A stretch of 64,000 bases of DNA, from assembly GCF_029029505.1 (NCBI RefSeq), contig NZ_JAKJSD010000001.1, positions 124,001-188,000 on the forward strand. The letters are read 5' to 3'. Below the pieces are notes generated by a model that was given only the letters and a program-made list of their open reading frames with translations, did no database searches and had not been told where the DNA came from. Shown one piece after another: positions 51,016-61,116 of the stretch; position 1 is the stretch's first letter; every line of letters starts with the position of its first letter. The stretch comes from Ancylomarina sp. DW003. GTDB taxonomy: Bacteria; Bacteroidota; Bacteroidia; Bacteroidales; Marinifilaceae. The position numbers and the translations under genes are program-made.

Positions 51016-52056
51016 CTAGTCAACAACCCAAGTGTCTCCACTATTTAGTAGATCATCCATAGATTTGATTGATGATATTGCTTTAATATCTTCAATTTGT
51101 TGAACCATTTTCTCGTCGTAAGAAGTAGAATCTACATCACGAATAACACCCAAAGCAACAGGATACTCAGGAGCCATCATACTTGAAAGCAACCAATGCA
51201 TATGTGGGTCTTCAGTATGTGCATCATGAACAAGAACATCTTCTTCGGTAATGCCATGTTCACCAATAGTAACAACTACAAGTTTACCATTACCTCCCAT
51301 GATTAAACCTTTATTTTTCTCCTTACCAAAAATCATCGGTTTACCATGTTCAATTATTACGGTATAGTCTTCTTTTGTCGCTTTATCTGTAATAATAGAA
51401 TGAGCTCCATCATTATAAATCACACAATTTTGAAGAACCTCAACAATAGATGTTCCTTTATGATCAGATGCTGCTTTTACAATCTCTGTCGTTAATTTGA
51501 TATTCGTATCAAGCGATCGAGCGTAAAACTTTGAACCTGCTCCCATAGCTAACTGAGATGGCTTAAATGGCTCCTCAATAGTTCCGAAAGGTGACGTTTT
51601 TGTCACCATTCCATGATTTGATGTTGGCGAATATTGACCTTTAGTCAGGCCATAAATCTCATTATTAAAGAGAAGAATAGTCATGTCAATATTTCTACGA
51701 ACTGCATGAATAAAATGGTTACCACCAATTGCTAAAGCATCTCCATCACCAGAAACCTGAATTACTTCAAGGTCTGGGTTAGCACACTTAGCTCCTGATG
51801 CGATAGCCGCAGCACGTCCGTGAATGGTATGGAAACCATAAGTATCCATATAATATGGGAATCGAGAAGAACAACCAATACCTGAAATTACGGCATAATC
51901 TTCCTTCTTAAAATCCATATCAGCCATTGCCTTTTGAACGGAATTTAAAATACCATGGTCACCACAACCAGGGCACCAGCGATTCTCTTGATCGCTTCTA
52001 AAATCCTTAGCACTTAGCTTCTTAATATTAGGTGAATTTAATACTGTATCAGCCAT
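51016..52056 (-). CDS. korB: 2-oxoacid:ferredoxin oxidoreductase, beta subunit
   Basis: A 346-residue thiamine-diphosphate subunit of a ferredoxin-dependent 2-oxoacid (probably 2-oxoglutarate) oxidoreductase. [4Fe-4S] ligands include Cys28 and Cys31 (WCPGCGDHG) and the Cys in GIGCSSRF. The ThDP motif is SGDGDALAIGG followed by NNEIYGLTKGQ. The C-terminal half includes VEVLQNCVIYND. The gene follows korA by 3 nt and ends in a terminator. The KorAB type with a fused gamma-alpha subunit is common in Bacteroidota. The 2-oxoglutarate preference is inferred from family. Confidence 0.93.
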   Translation of the reverse strand: MADTVLNSPNIKKLSAKDFRSDQENRWCPGCGDHGILNSVQKAMADMDFKKEDYAVISGIGCSSRFPYYMDTYGFHTIHGRAAAIASGAKCANPDLEVIQVSGDGDALAIGGNHFIHAVRRNIDMTILLFNNEIYGLTKGQYSPTSNHGMVTKTSPFGTIEEPFKPSQLAMGAGSKFYARSLDTNIKLTTEIVKAASDHKGTSIVEVLQNCVIYNDGAHSIITDKATKEDYTVIIEHGKPMIFGKEKNKGLIMGGNGKLVVVTIGEHGITEEDVLVHDAHTEDPHMHWLLSSMMAPEYPVALGVIRDVDSTSYDEKMVQQIEDIKAISSIKSMDDLLNSGDTWVVD

Positions 52057-52059
52057 GAC

Positions 52060-53904
52060 TTATTTCTCCTCCAATAATTGGTTAAATCTTTCTTTTAATT
52101 CCACCACAGTAAATGGTAATCCCATTAATTTATTGTGTTGTTCAAACTTAATATCTTGGAACGTACTTCTTAGATATTCTGCAAATTGACCGTCGTTCAA
52201 TTCACACACAATAATTTTTTTGTAACGACCTAACACTTCAGCAGTGTTTTTAGGAAGTGGGAAAATATAATTGAAATGAGCTAAACTAATAGATTTCTCT
52301 TCCTTTTGTAATTCGCGAACTGCCGTTGTAAGGTGACCATAAGTGCCACCCCATCCTACTACAAGAACATCAGCGTCATCCTTTCCTTTCACTTTAAGTT
52401 CAGGAATATTGTCAGCAACAAGCTCTACTCTTTTCTTACGAATATCACTCATCACTTGATGATTTTCTGGTACGTAAGAAACAGTACCAACGCCATCAAT
52501 TTTTTCAAGACCACCAATACGATGCTCTAATCCCTTTGTTCCCGGAATAGCCCATCTACGACTCAATCGCTTCTCTTCACGAGCATAAGGAAGGAAATCG
52601 TCTCCTTCTTTTGCAATAGGGGCAACAATCTCTGGTAATTCAGACATAGTTGGAATCCTCCAAGGTTCAGCACCATTAGCAATAAAACCATCTGTTAAAA
52701 GAATAACAGGCGTCATATGCTCAAGTGCGATACGACTCGCTTCAAATGCGTAATGGAAACAATCAGATGGCGTACTAGCTGCAATAACAGGCATAGGACA
52801 CTCACCACTACGGCCATGAATTGCTTGCAATAAATCAGACTGCTCAGTTTTGGTAGGTAAACCTGTAGAAGGACCTCCACGCTGAACATTCACAATAACA
52901 AGTGGCAATTCAGTCATCACTGCAAGACCTGCAGCTTCCGTTTTCAATGCTAAACCAGGACCAGAAGTTGTAGTAACAGCAAAATCACCAGCAAAACTAG
53001 CACCAATTGCAGTACAAATACCTGCAATTTCGTCCTCCGCTTGGAAAGTTTTCACACCAAGATCTTTGCGAGCCGCTAACTCTTGTAAAATCTCAGTAGC
53101 TGGAGTTATAGGATATGACCCACAGAATAGCTCAAGATTAGCTCTTTCTGCTGCTGCCATAAGTCCCCAGGCTGTTGCTTTATTACCAGTAATATTTCTA
53201 TATGTACCCTTACGGATTTTAGCAGGGGCTACACTATAGTTATAAGGCAATGCCTCAATTGTTTTAGCAAAATTGTAACCTGCCTTAAGTACCTTTTTAT
53301 TAGCATCAACTACTAATGGGTACTTTTTAAATTTTTTCTCAATAAAATCTTCAGAGTGATCCAAAGGACGATCGAACATCCAATATACCATTCCAAGAGT
53401 AAACATATTCTTACATCTCAGAATACTTTTTTGATCAAGTCCTGAATCTTTTAAACACTCACGTGTAAGTGATGTAACCTTTGCCTTAATTAGGTTATAG
53501 TCAGCAAGCTTATCATCTAACAATGGATCTGATTCGTAACCGGCTTTTTCAAGATTCTTATCTGTAAAACTATCCTCGTTCACGATAATTGTACCACTTG
53601 CTTTTACCCACTTTAAATTAGCTTTTAAAGCCGCTGGATTCATTGCAACCAATACGTCGGCATAATCACCTGGAGTATAAATCTCTTGGTGACCAAAGTG
53701 CAATTGAAAACCTGAAACGCCACCTACGGTACCTTGTGGGGCGCGGATTTCTGCTGGATAATCAGGGAAAGTCGCTACATCATTCCCAAATAAAGCTGAA
53801 GTATCAGAGAACTGTGTTCCTGTTAATTGCATACCATCTCCGGAATCACCTGAAAATCGTATAACAACCTCTTCTCTTTCAATAATTTTTGTCTTTTGAC
53901 TCAT
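52060..53904 (-). CDS. korA: 2-oxoacid:ferredoxin oxidoreductase, fused gamma-alpha subunit
   Basis: A 614-residue protein. Residues 1-190 are the gamma domain (VVIRFSGDSGDGMQLTG, PDYPAEIRAPQGTVGG). Residues about 220-614 are the alpha (pyrimidine-binding) part, with NKATAWGLMAAAERANLELF, TTTSGPGLALKTEAAGLA and RGGPSTGLPTKTEQSDLLQA. It carries the CoA-dependent decarboxylation of a 2-oxoacid with KorB, 3 nt downstream. The pair probably makes succinyl-CoA and reduced ferredoxin, or works reductively. The 5' side holds a long intergenic region with an imperfect inverted repeat. Confidence 0.93.
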   Translation of the reverse strand: MSQKTKIIEREEVVIRFSGDSGDGMQLTGTQFSDTSALFGNDVATFPDYPAEIRAPQGTVGGVSGFQLHFGHQEIYTPGDYADVLVAMNPAALKANLKWVKASGTIIVNEDSFTDKNLEKAGYESDPLLDDKLADYNLIKAKVTSLTRECLKDSGLDQKSILRCKNMFTLGMVYWMFDRPLDHSEDFIEKKFKKYPLVVDANKKVLKAGYNFAKTIEALPYNYSVAPAKIRKGTYRNITGNKATAWGLMAAAERANLELFCGSYPITPATEILQELAARKDLGVKTFQAEDEIAGICTAIGASFAGDFAVTTTSGPGLALKTEAAGLAVMTELPLVIVNVQRGGPSTGLPTKTEQSDLLQAIHGRSGECPMPVIAASTPSDCFHYAFEASRIALEHMTPVILLTDGFIANGAEPWRIPTMSELPEIVAPIAKEGDDFLPYAREEKRLSRRWAIPGTKGLEHRIGGLEKIDGVGTVSYVPENHQVMSDIRKKRVELVADNIPELKVKGKDDADVLVVGWGGTYGHLTTAVRELQKEEKSISLAHFNYIFPLPKNTAEVLGRYKKIIVCELNDGQFAEYLRSTFQDIKFEQHNKLMGLPFTVVELKERFNQLLEEK

Positions 53905-54184
53905 GACTGTTTGATTTAACTTCTAGTTAAATTCTTAGTTTGTTAAGTTGTTAGGTTTTATTGTGGTAAAGTATGAGAAGGATAAAAGCAAACTTGTATG
54001 GCAGACCTCTAGTTTTTTTGAATTTTCTATAATTCGGAATTAACTCGTCATCATCAGACATCAAATTCCACACAAGATTTAGGAGGAATTGGATGAAAAT
54101 ATCTCAAAAAAGAATAGACCTTAAAAACAAATACAAATCTTTATGAACTTTCAACCAAGCTGTTAACTCTACTTGTTTGGTTTT

Positions 54185-54224
54185 CTGTTTTAGAACAGTT
54201 CTTAATAAACATGTTCTATAACAG
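54185..54224. repeat. Imperfect inverted repeat between the SusCD and korAB units
   Basis: CTGTTTTAGAACA, 14 nt, TGTTCTATAACAG: 12 of 13 positions pair. The left arm also belongs to a second, overlapping palindrome, AGAAC-A-GTTCT (54192-54202). The two hairpins are mutually exclusive. No U-run follows, so it is not a simple terminator. Confidence 0.5.
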
Positions 54225-54342
54225 TGGGTAAAGGTAATGATTACGGGAACTTAGACAAGAAAATGAAAAAGAATTTTTAAGAAAAATGCAAAGGTTTGCG
54301 TGGACTAGATAAAAACAATCTAATCAAGAAAAATGGTGGCAT

Positions 54343-54367
54343 AAAAAAGCCCGCACAAGGCGGGCTT
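54343..54367 (-). terminator. Terminator of the second SusCD pair
   Basis: AAGCCCGC / GCGGGCTT stem with a 5-nt loop and a short U-run on the minus strand, 18 nt after the SusD stop. Confidence 0.88.
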
Positions 54368-54385
54368 AGTACAATTATAATATAA

Positions 54386-55804
54386 TTAAGGATTTTGATC
54401 CTCATCATTGATATTAAGGTTCGAATCAAGTTCTTTCTTAGGTATTTGTAATACAAACTCCTTGGCATTAGCAGGAAGATCTGCCTGATACCAGTGATCC
54501 GCTCCACGTTTCAATGGTAACTGACGTCTTTTAATATCGAAGAAAGCAAAACCTTCTCCAAATAATTCCTTACGTCTTTCTAATAATACTTCATCAACTA
54601 ATGTACTTCCAGTAGAAGTAGATTTTACAGCTGAAGCATCACGTTGACTTTGAATAGCAAATAATGCAGTTTGAGCAGCAGGATTATTTCCAGCCTCAGC
54701 TTCTGCCTCAGCTTCAATCAAGTACATTTCAGATGCACGCATCATTACGATTGCCCCTGTATTATCAGACTTATCTGTAGCTTTAGTCCCATACCACTTC
54801 TCTTTCACACTATCGTATTCGAACAGGTTTCGAGCATCAGTCGCAGTAAATAGCTCTTTAAATGCTTTGTCGCAATAAATGTTTTTGTAACCACTTGTTC
54901 TATTATGATCCCATAAAGAAAAATATGAAGCCCAAGATAGAGATTGCTCACCATTAGTCGCTAATCCCCAAATCCACTCACTATTGCTTGTATCATTAAA
55001 ACCTGCGGCAAAATCATCACCAGACATCAATGTATAATCTTTTCTAGCAAGTTTAGCATATTTAGATGCATCAGACCAATTTTCCATGTGTAAGTATACA
55101 CGAGCTAAAAGACCATTAATCACATCGATATTAAAGTTACTTTTCAAACTTCTGTCTGAACCCACAAATTTAGCAGCTTCTGTTAAATCTAAAACTACCT
55201 GCTTATATACATCAGAAACACTTGATCTTGCATTTCCTTCTGTTGCAGCTGAAGATGGCTCCAAGTTTATTGGTACACCTGCAGCATTAGCATCTTTTGC
55301 ATAAGTGTGCTGATATAACCTTACCAACTCAAAATGCATATAAGCACGAATACCTAAAGCTTCTCCAAGAATTTGATTTTTTTCAGCATCAGTAGCGTCA
55401 ATACCTGGAGTAAATTTAATGATTGTATTCGCATCATTAATCATTTTATAATATCTAGACCAAATCTCACGAGTACGAGTACTGTTTACAGTACGCATAG
55501 TTTCCATGAATTTATAATCCCAATAGTACCAGCTAGGTGCAACCAGAGCAGCATCTACACCTTTAAGATCACCCATGATTCTAACTGTTAACAATCCATA
55601 ATCATCGGTATTTCCGGCAACATTACCCGAACGCATATATGAATAAATTCCATTCAATGCAGCACGTGCTCCACCAATACTTTTAAAAACCTGTTCCGGA
55701 GATACTGCCGTTGTTGGCTCTGGATCCTCCAAAAAATTATCGCTACATGCTGAAACAAACATACTTCCAGCAAGTAATATAAATAATATTTTATTTAACT
55801 TCAT
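54386..55804 (-). CDS. SusD-family nutrient-binding outer-membrane lipoprotein (pair 2)
   Basis: A 472-residue surface lipoprotein that lids a SusC transporter. The signal peptide ends at VSAC with Cys20 as the lipidated residue. The SusD fold of TPR-like helices is visible in ARAALNGIYSYMRSG, ALGIRAYMHFELVRLYQHTY, NVINGLLARVYLHMENW-type segments and the C-terminal VDEVLLERRKELFGEGFAFF and FVLQIPKKELDSN. It lies 12 nt after its SusC partner and ends before a terminator. The ligand is unknown. Confidence 0.94.
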   Translation of the reverse strand: MKLNKILFILLAGSMFVSACSDNFLEDPEPTTAVSPEQVFKSIGGARAALNGIYSYMRSGNVAGNTDDYGLLTVRIMGDLKGVDAALVAPSWYYWDYKFMETMRTVNSTRTREIWSRYYKMINDANTIIKFTPGIDATDAEKNQILGEALGIRAYMHFELVRLYQHTYAKDANAAGVPINLEPSSAATEGNARSSVSDVYKQVVLDLTEAAKFVGSDRSLKSNFNIDVINGLLARVYLHMENWSDASKYAKLARKDYTLMSGDDFAAGFNDTSNSEWIWGLATNGEQSLSWASYFSLWDHNRTSGYKNIYCDKAFKELFTATDARNLFEYDSVKEKWYGTKATDKSDNTGAIVMMRASEMYLIEAEAEAEAGNNPAAQTALFAIQSQRDASAVKSTSTGSTLVDEVLLERRKELFGEGFAFFDIKRRQLPLKRGADHWYQADLPANAKEFVLQIPKKELDSNLNINDEDQNP

Positions 55805-55816
55805 AATTTCTTTTTA

Positions 55817-58800
55817 TTAAAAATCTACTTTAACACCAAATGAAACTGTTTTAAGAGCGGGATATCTGTTATTTGTTATCCCTGAAGTTGACTGTTCCGG
55901 ATCCATTCCTTTATGGCTTGAAAAAGTCAACATATTATCAGCTTGCACATATACACGTGCTTTAGATAAATTAATTTTTTCTAATAAATTACTAGGAAGT
56001 GTATAACCAAGAGTTATATTTCTTAAACGTGCGTAATCATTATTAAACAAAAATCTAGTTGAAATGGCATTGTAGTTAGTTCCAACACTATTATCCAATT
56101 TTGGAACATTCGTTTTATCACCTTCTTTTCGCCATCTATTAAGCATATCCTCATGCATTTGTTTACCTACATTAGTACCCGCATGCATCAAGGCTGAATA
56201 AGAACTATCGTAAACTTTTCCTCCAACTGAGAAGTTGAACATGAAGCTTAAATCAAAGTTTTTATATCTGAAATTATTAGTTATACCACCAATGAAATCT
56301 GGTTCTGCCGAACCACTATAAAATCTGTCTGCAGAATCGTAATCTTTAGTAGTAACCTTTTTTCCTTCATCATCCATAGTATACCACATAGCAGCACCAT
56401 CAATAGCATCAACACCCGCATAATCTCTAATATAGAAATCGTAAATGCTCGTACCTGCTCTGTATTCACGATAGTTGTCAATTGGCATTTTTTCCTGTGG
56501 CAGTTTTGTTATTTCATTCTTATTGGCAGAAACATTGAAAGAAGTTTCCCAATAGAAATCATCAGTTTCAATATTTACTGTATTAATAACAAATTCAATA
56601 CCTGTGTTTTTTACATCACCAATATTTTCATTTACAGAAGTAAATCCTGATGATAACGGCATTGGACGTGCGAACAACAGATCCTTAGACTTTCGCTCAT
56701 ACAATTCGATAGAACCATTAATTTTCTGATTTAAGAAGCCGAATTCAACAGCAATATTTGCTTGTGCATTACTTTCCCATTTCAAAGCATCGTTTGGAAG
56801 AGATGCCAATACAATACCTGCGTTAGCTAAATCATTATAACCTGTTTCATACAATCCTAGGTATGGAAAGTAATCTGTGTTGTCATCAGCATCTAAAAGT
56901 CCATCATTACCAGAAGTACCATAACTACCGCGAACTTTTAATGAACTTAACCAATCCACATTACTCAAAAATTCTTCCTGATCAATTCTCCATGACCCTG
57001 ATACAGACCAGAAACTACCCCAACGACTATCTGTATGGAATTTTGTTGAACCATCACGACGGAAACTTGCAGAAACGTAGTACTTGTTTCTGAAATCATA
57101 ATTAAACTGGCTGAAATATCCAACAATTCTATGATCATATGTTCCTGAACTCAAATTAGAAACCTGTGCTCCTACTGATAATTCCGTAACACCATTAAAA
57201 GGAAATTCTGTTTTTTGTCCTTTTAATTCCTGTTTATTATATGAGTATGCCTCAGTACCTACTAACGCACCAAAAGTATGATCTTCATTAATCGTTTTTG
57301 TCCAATTTAACGTATTGGTATAAGTCCAAGAGAAAGTTTCATACTTTCTTTTCGTACTACGTCCATTATACCCGGCACCATCACCAAACTCAGAATTATA
57401 ATATGATTCATAACTTCTCATATAATAATCAGAGCGTAGGTTAGTTTTAAAAGTAAAATTTTCTAAAAATGTAGCTTCTGCAAAAGCGTTAATCCCAACA
57501 GTCGTACGAGTATTTTTGATAATATCCATTTCTGTTGAAGCAACTGGATTTGTATTATCAGAAGCGCCCATTGGACGAGTCTTACCATAATCGTATTTTT
57601 TCTTTCCATTCTCGTAAACGATATTCCCTTCACTATCTCTCTCATAAACAGGATAGATACTAGCTGGTGTATTTTCGAACAAGAAAATATTTCTATATGA
57701 GCCTCCGGATGAAGTAGGAGCATTCTGCTCTGTTCTACTCATATTTGCAGAAATACCAGTTTTCAACCATTCTTTAGCTTTAGTTGTAACACTAACTCTC
57801 GAAGAATATCTTTCAAAATCTGATGTTAATGCAATACCTTCATCTTTCAAATAACCTGCCGATAAAAAGTATTGAGTTTTTTCATCACCACCACTTATAC
57901 TTAAACCAGCATCAGTTCTCTTTGCTGTTCTTGATAAAGCATCTTGCCAATCAGCATTATATAGCAATTTTGCACCGTCAACAACCTGACCATCTAAACC
58001 AATTGGCTTATCAACATTAAAAGGATTATAAACTAACTGCTTTACAACATTATCTGTTGCGTAAGCTTCTGCTGAAGCATATCCACTCATTGCAGTAGGG
58101 TCACTGATTGCACCGTTTCTTAATCCTTCCCAATAAAGTTGATAATATTCATCGCCACGAACGAAATCATATCCATCTACAGCACGAGTCGAAAAACCTT
58201 GTTGCAACTTAAATGAAATTTTAGTTTTACCCGATTTTCCAGATTTTGTTTTGATAATAACAACACCATTAGCAGCTCTAGATCCATAAAGAGAAGCAGC
58301 AGCAGCATCTTTCAATACTGTCATTGTTTCAATATCATCAGGATTAATTGACGAAATATTTCCATCGAAAGGAGCTCCGTCTACTACATAAAGAGGTGCA
58401 CTAGAAGCATTAATCGAGCCTGTTCCACGAATACGAATAGTTGGGTTAGCACCTGGCTGACCCGATGAAGAAATCACCTGAACTCCTGGGGCATTCCCTT
58501 GAAGAGCTTTTGTTACAGAACTTACTTGCATATTTTCCAATGCTTCTTTCTTCAATACAGAAGCTGAACCTGTAAATGAAGATTTTTTAGCTGTTCCATA
58601 AGCTACTACCATAACTTCGTCCATACCAATAGACTCAGATTCCATTACCAAATTGATAATATCAGTATTAGCTGACAACTCAGCTGTTTTCATCCCAACA
58701 AAAGAGAAAACAAGAGTTTGTCCCTCTTCTTCAACATTGATAGTATACTTACCATCAAAATCGGTTGTCGTACCGATTGTAGTACCTTTAATAATTACAG

Positions 58801-58927
58801 AAACCCCAGGAATTGAAAGTCCATCATCTGCTGATGTAACGATTCCTGAAATTTCTCGACCTTGAGCCATAAGCCCCTGCAATCCTATAAGACATAGGAC
58901 TAACATCGAAAATAATTTCTTTTTCAT
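55817..58927 (-). CDS. SusC-family TonB-dependent outer-membrane transporter (pair 2)
   Basis: A 1036-residue outer-membrane protein that imports glycans or peptides with its SusD lid, powered by TonB. A signal peptide (1-21) is followed by a carboxypeptidase-regulatory-like domain (about 26-100: ISGIVTSADDG, FDGKYTINV), a TonB-box region (MDEVMVVAYGTAKKSSF), a plug (IRIRGTGSINASSAPLYVVD, TVLKDAAAASLYGSRAANG), and a 22-strand barrel ending in a C-terminal Phe (FGVKVDF). SusD follows after 12 nt. The 551-nt upstream region suggests an independent promoter. The start and plug closely resemble the SusC at the right edge. Confidence 0.95.
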   Translation of the reverse strand: MKKKLFSMLVLCLIGLQGLMAQGREISGIVTSADDGLSIPGVSVIIKGTTIGTTTDFDGKYTINVEEEGQTLVFSFVGMKTAELSANTDIINLVMESESIGMDEVMVVAYGTAKKSSFTGSASVLKKEALENMQVSSVTKALQGNAPGVQVISSSGQPGANPTIRIRGTGSINASSAPLYVVDGAPFDGNISSINPDDIETMTVLKDAAAASLYGSRAANGVVIIKTKSGKSGKTKISFKLQQGFSTRAVDGYDFVRGDEYYQLYWEGLRNGAISDPTAMSGYASAEAYATDNVVKQLVYNPFNVDKPIGLDGQVVDGAKLLYNADWQDALSRTAKRTDAGLSISGGDEKTQYFLSAGYLKDEGIALTSDFERYSSRVSVTTKAKEWLKTGISANMSRTEQNAPTSSGGSYRNIFLFENTPASIYPVYERDSEGNIVYENGKKKYDYGKTRPMGASDNTNPVASTEMDIIKNTRTTVGINAFAEATFLENFTFKTNLRSDYYMRSYESYYNSEFGDGAGYNGRSTKRKYETFSWTYTNTLNWTKTINEDHTFGALVGTEAYSYNKQELKGQKTEFPFNGVTELSVGAQVSNLSSGTYDHRIVGYFSQFNYDFRNKYYVSASFRRDGSTKFHTDSRWGSFWSVSGSWRIDQEEFLSNVDWLSSLKVRGSYGTSGNDGLLDADDNTDYFPYLGLYETGYNDLANAGIVLASLPNDALKWESNAQANIAVEFGFLNQKINGSIELYERKSKDLLFARPMPLSSGFTSVNENIGDVKNTGIEFVINTVNIETDDFYWETSFNVSANKNEITKLPQEKMPIDNYREYRAGTSIYDFYIRDYAGVDAIDGAAMWYTMDDEGKKVTTKDYDSADRFYSGSAEPDFIGGITNNFRYKNFDLSFMFNFSVGGKVYDSSYSALMHAGTNVGKQMHEDMLNRWRKEGDKTNVPKLDNSVGTNYNAISTRFLFNNDYARLRNITLGYTLPSNLLEKINLSKARVYVQADNMLTFSSHKGMDPEQSTSGITNNRYPALKTVSFGVKVDF

Positions 58928-59478
58928 GAATTTTTAGTTAGTGGTTAATTATACTTGTTCAATTCGCTATAAATAAAAACCCAAACTTCCCAAAACCCCT
59001 AATTTTGGTCGATCTAGAGTTTTCCATACGAAAGTTTTTATTTTAAGCGGAACCAAAAATGTAAAAAAAACTTAAATCCACAAACTAAATTCTTGTTATT
59101 CATAACATCGATAAAATAACTATGAAAAACACCTTTTTTTTATCAAAAAAATCAACACATTTAGTATCCATAATTATTCAACACTAGCAAATATTCACAT
59201 TACGCAAACTTGCCAGATCTAAACATCTAGAAAAAAGAAGAATAGAATAATATAGACAATTCAGTTTTTAATCTAATTTTAACACAATTAATAATCCCAT
59301 TATGTACAATTAAACAATCTCCAGTTTCCACAACGTTCCCCTTTATGTTTTAAGACATAGGTACTCCCAATAATTTAAACTATCAAAGAAACATTATATA
59401 CAAACAAACCAGTTAAGCTTGCGCTTAACTGGTTTATATAAAATTCATCTATTTTACAGATGATAAAAAAATCAATTC
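58928..59478. other. 551-bp intergenic region between the two SusCD pairs
   Basis: It holds the terminator of pair 1 (59406-59435) and should hold the promoter of pair 2. No exact minus-strand TAnnTTTG is seen, only one-mismatch forms. Very AT-rich with long A/T runs near 59130-59150. I see no small gene or RNA. Confidence 0.5.
59406..59435 (-). terminator. Terminator of the first SusCD pair
   Basis: A perfect 12-bp stem AAACCAGTTAAG / CTTAACTGGTTT with a 6-nt loop, 43 nt after the SusD stop. The U-run is interrupted (UUUGUUUG), so termination may be partial. Confidence 0.7.
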
Positions 59479-61083
59479 TTAGAAACTAGCCTTAGGGTTC
59501 TGGACCATATTAGTATTAGCATCCATTTCTGATTGTGGAATCTGGAATATCCAGTTATTATTAACAGATGGCTTATCCTGCTTATATCCATTCAAGTAAT
59601 ATGAAGGGTCAGCATGAGAACCTGCTAAATCTAGAGCTTCATCATTACGTAACATATCAAACCAACGATGACCTTCACCGAATAACTCAATGCGACGCTG
59701 AAGAAGAATTTCATCAACTAAAGCTTGTCCTGTATTTGTGCTCTTTATATAGGCAGCATCACGCTCTGAAACCAATTCAAAAAGAACATCAGCAGCTTCA
59801 GAATCTTTATTTTGCTTAGCTAAAGCCTCAGCTTCGATTAAATACATTTCAGAAGCTCTCATATAAAGAACATCTTCAGGCTCAATAGTTGCAGCATTTG
59901 CATTTAAAAATTTTGCAACCTGATAAGGATGTTTCTTAAATGATGATTTTCCAGCAAAATACTGTGTGTTTATTGCAGCTACTGCAGCATCAAATTCTGC
60001 CTCTGTAGGATAGTTAGGATCATAATTAGGTGAAGTTACATCATCAGTATACTCTACAGTCGTATTTGGCATTTTATCCAAGAATACATCTCTTCTATAA
60101 TCCGTAGTTGAAATTTGATCGAATAATGTTTTGTTAATGATACGAGGTGTACCACGGTCAAACGATCCGTTAAAATTCATACCGATATAATAGAACCAAG
60201 ATCTGTAATAGTTAGTTTGATCAGAAACAACTTCTGCTCCCCACATCCACTCAGCATTTTCATAGCTATTAAATCCTGCCTTAAAATCGTCTTCTGACAT
60301 TGGAGTATATCCAGTTCGAGCAGCATTTGCATAAGTAGCAGCAGCTACAAAATCTCCTTTAGTTAAGGCAATTCTCGCTGCAATACCATTCGCAATACTT
60401 GCAGTAATATGTGTTTTAGAAGTACGAGCACCTACACCAGTTAAAAGTGTAATTGCATTTTGAATATCTGACTCACACTGTGCATAAACATTAGCAACAG
60501 TTTCACGTGCTTGACCTTCATATGGAGCTGCAGTTACAAGCATAATTGGTACCCCTAATTCTACACTCTCATCAGTATATTGAGGGTTTTTACCCCATAA
60601 ACAAACCAAACGGTGATGTAAAAATGCTCTATAAGCATAAGCTTGACCTCTTACTTCTTTTAACAGATCAGTTTCAACCATATCTTCAGAAGCATTAAGA
60701 ATATTATTAGCACTACCAATTAAATGGTAATATTGATACCAAACCCAGTCGATATTACTACTCGTTGCTGAAGTATGATTAGTCCATTGGCAAGTAGATC
60801 TAAACCAACTTGTTCCTGGAAGTGCACGAAGATAATCTCCTGCTCCGAATTCCATCATTGGCATTACATAAGATTCACCAGAATGATAAGTCGCGTCAAG
60901 ATCAGATTGTCCGTACATCTCACGATGCATACCATTTAAAGCCAACAACATATTCTCAGGAGATGACAAAGCACTCGATGGCGTATACGCATCTGTTGGC
61001 TGAGTAGTAAGATAGTCATCAGAACAACCTGTGGCTGCGACTACCATTACTAGTACAATTAATTTATTGAAATATTTTTTCAT
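59479..61083 (-). CDS. SusD-family nutrient-binding outer-membrane lipoprotein (pair 1)
   Basis: A 534-residue surface lipoprotein partnered with the SusC gene just upstream. The ATG at 61083 gives a standard lipoprotein signal ending AATGC (Cys20). The frame runs back to 61110, but that start would add nine residues before the signal. SusD helices are visible in MLLALNGMHREMYGQ, VRGQAYAYRAFLHHRLVCLW, ASIANGIAARIALTKGDF and VDEILLQRRIELFGEGHRWF, ending FQIPQSEMDAN. Its ligand is unknown. It is followed by a terminator. Confidence 0.93.
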   Translation of the reverse strand: MKKYFNKLIVLVMVVAATGCSDDYLTTQPTDAYTPSSALSSPENMLLALNGMHREMYGQSDLDATYHSGESYVMPMMEFGAGDYLRALPGTSWFRSTCQWTNHTSATSSNIDWVWYQYYHLIGSANNILNASEDMVETDLLKEVRGQAYAYRAFLHHRLVCLWGKNPQYTDESVELGVPIMLVTAAPYEGQARETVANVYAQCESDIQNAITLLTGVGARTSKTHITASIANGIAARIALTKGDFVAAATYANAARTGYTPMSEDDFKAGFNSYENAEWMWGAEVVSDQTNYYRSWFYYIGMNFNGSFDRGTPRIINKTLFDQISTTDYRRDVFLDKMPNTTVEYTDDVTSPNYDPNYPTEAEFDAAVAAINTQYFAGKSSFKKHPYQVAKFLNANAATIEPEDVLYMRASEMYLIEAEALAKQNKDSEAADVLFELVSERDAAYIKSTNTGQALVDEILLQRRIELFGEGHRWFDMLRNDEALDLAGSHADPSYYLNGYKQDKPSVNNNWIFQIPQSEMDANTNMVQNPKASF

Positions 61084-61116
61084 AATATATTTTCGTATTA
61101 TATAGTTCAAATATGA

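Larger units (their letters stand above)
53905..54385. other. 481-bp intergenic region upstream of korA
   Basis: It holds the SusD terminator (54343-54367), a 13-bp imperfect inverted repeat (54185-54224) and AT-rich sequence that must contain the korA promoter. No exact -7 consensus is found on the minus strand. No gene is seen. Confidence 0.55.
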
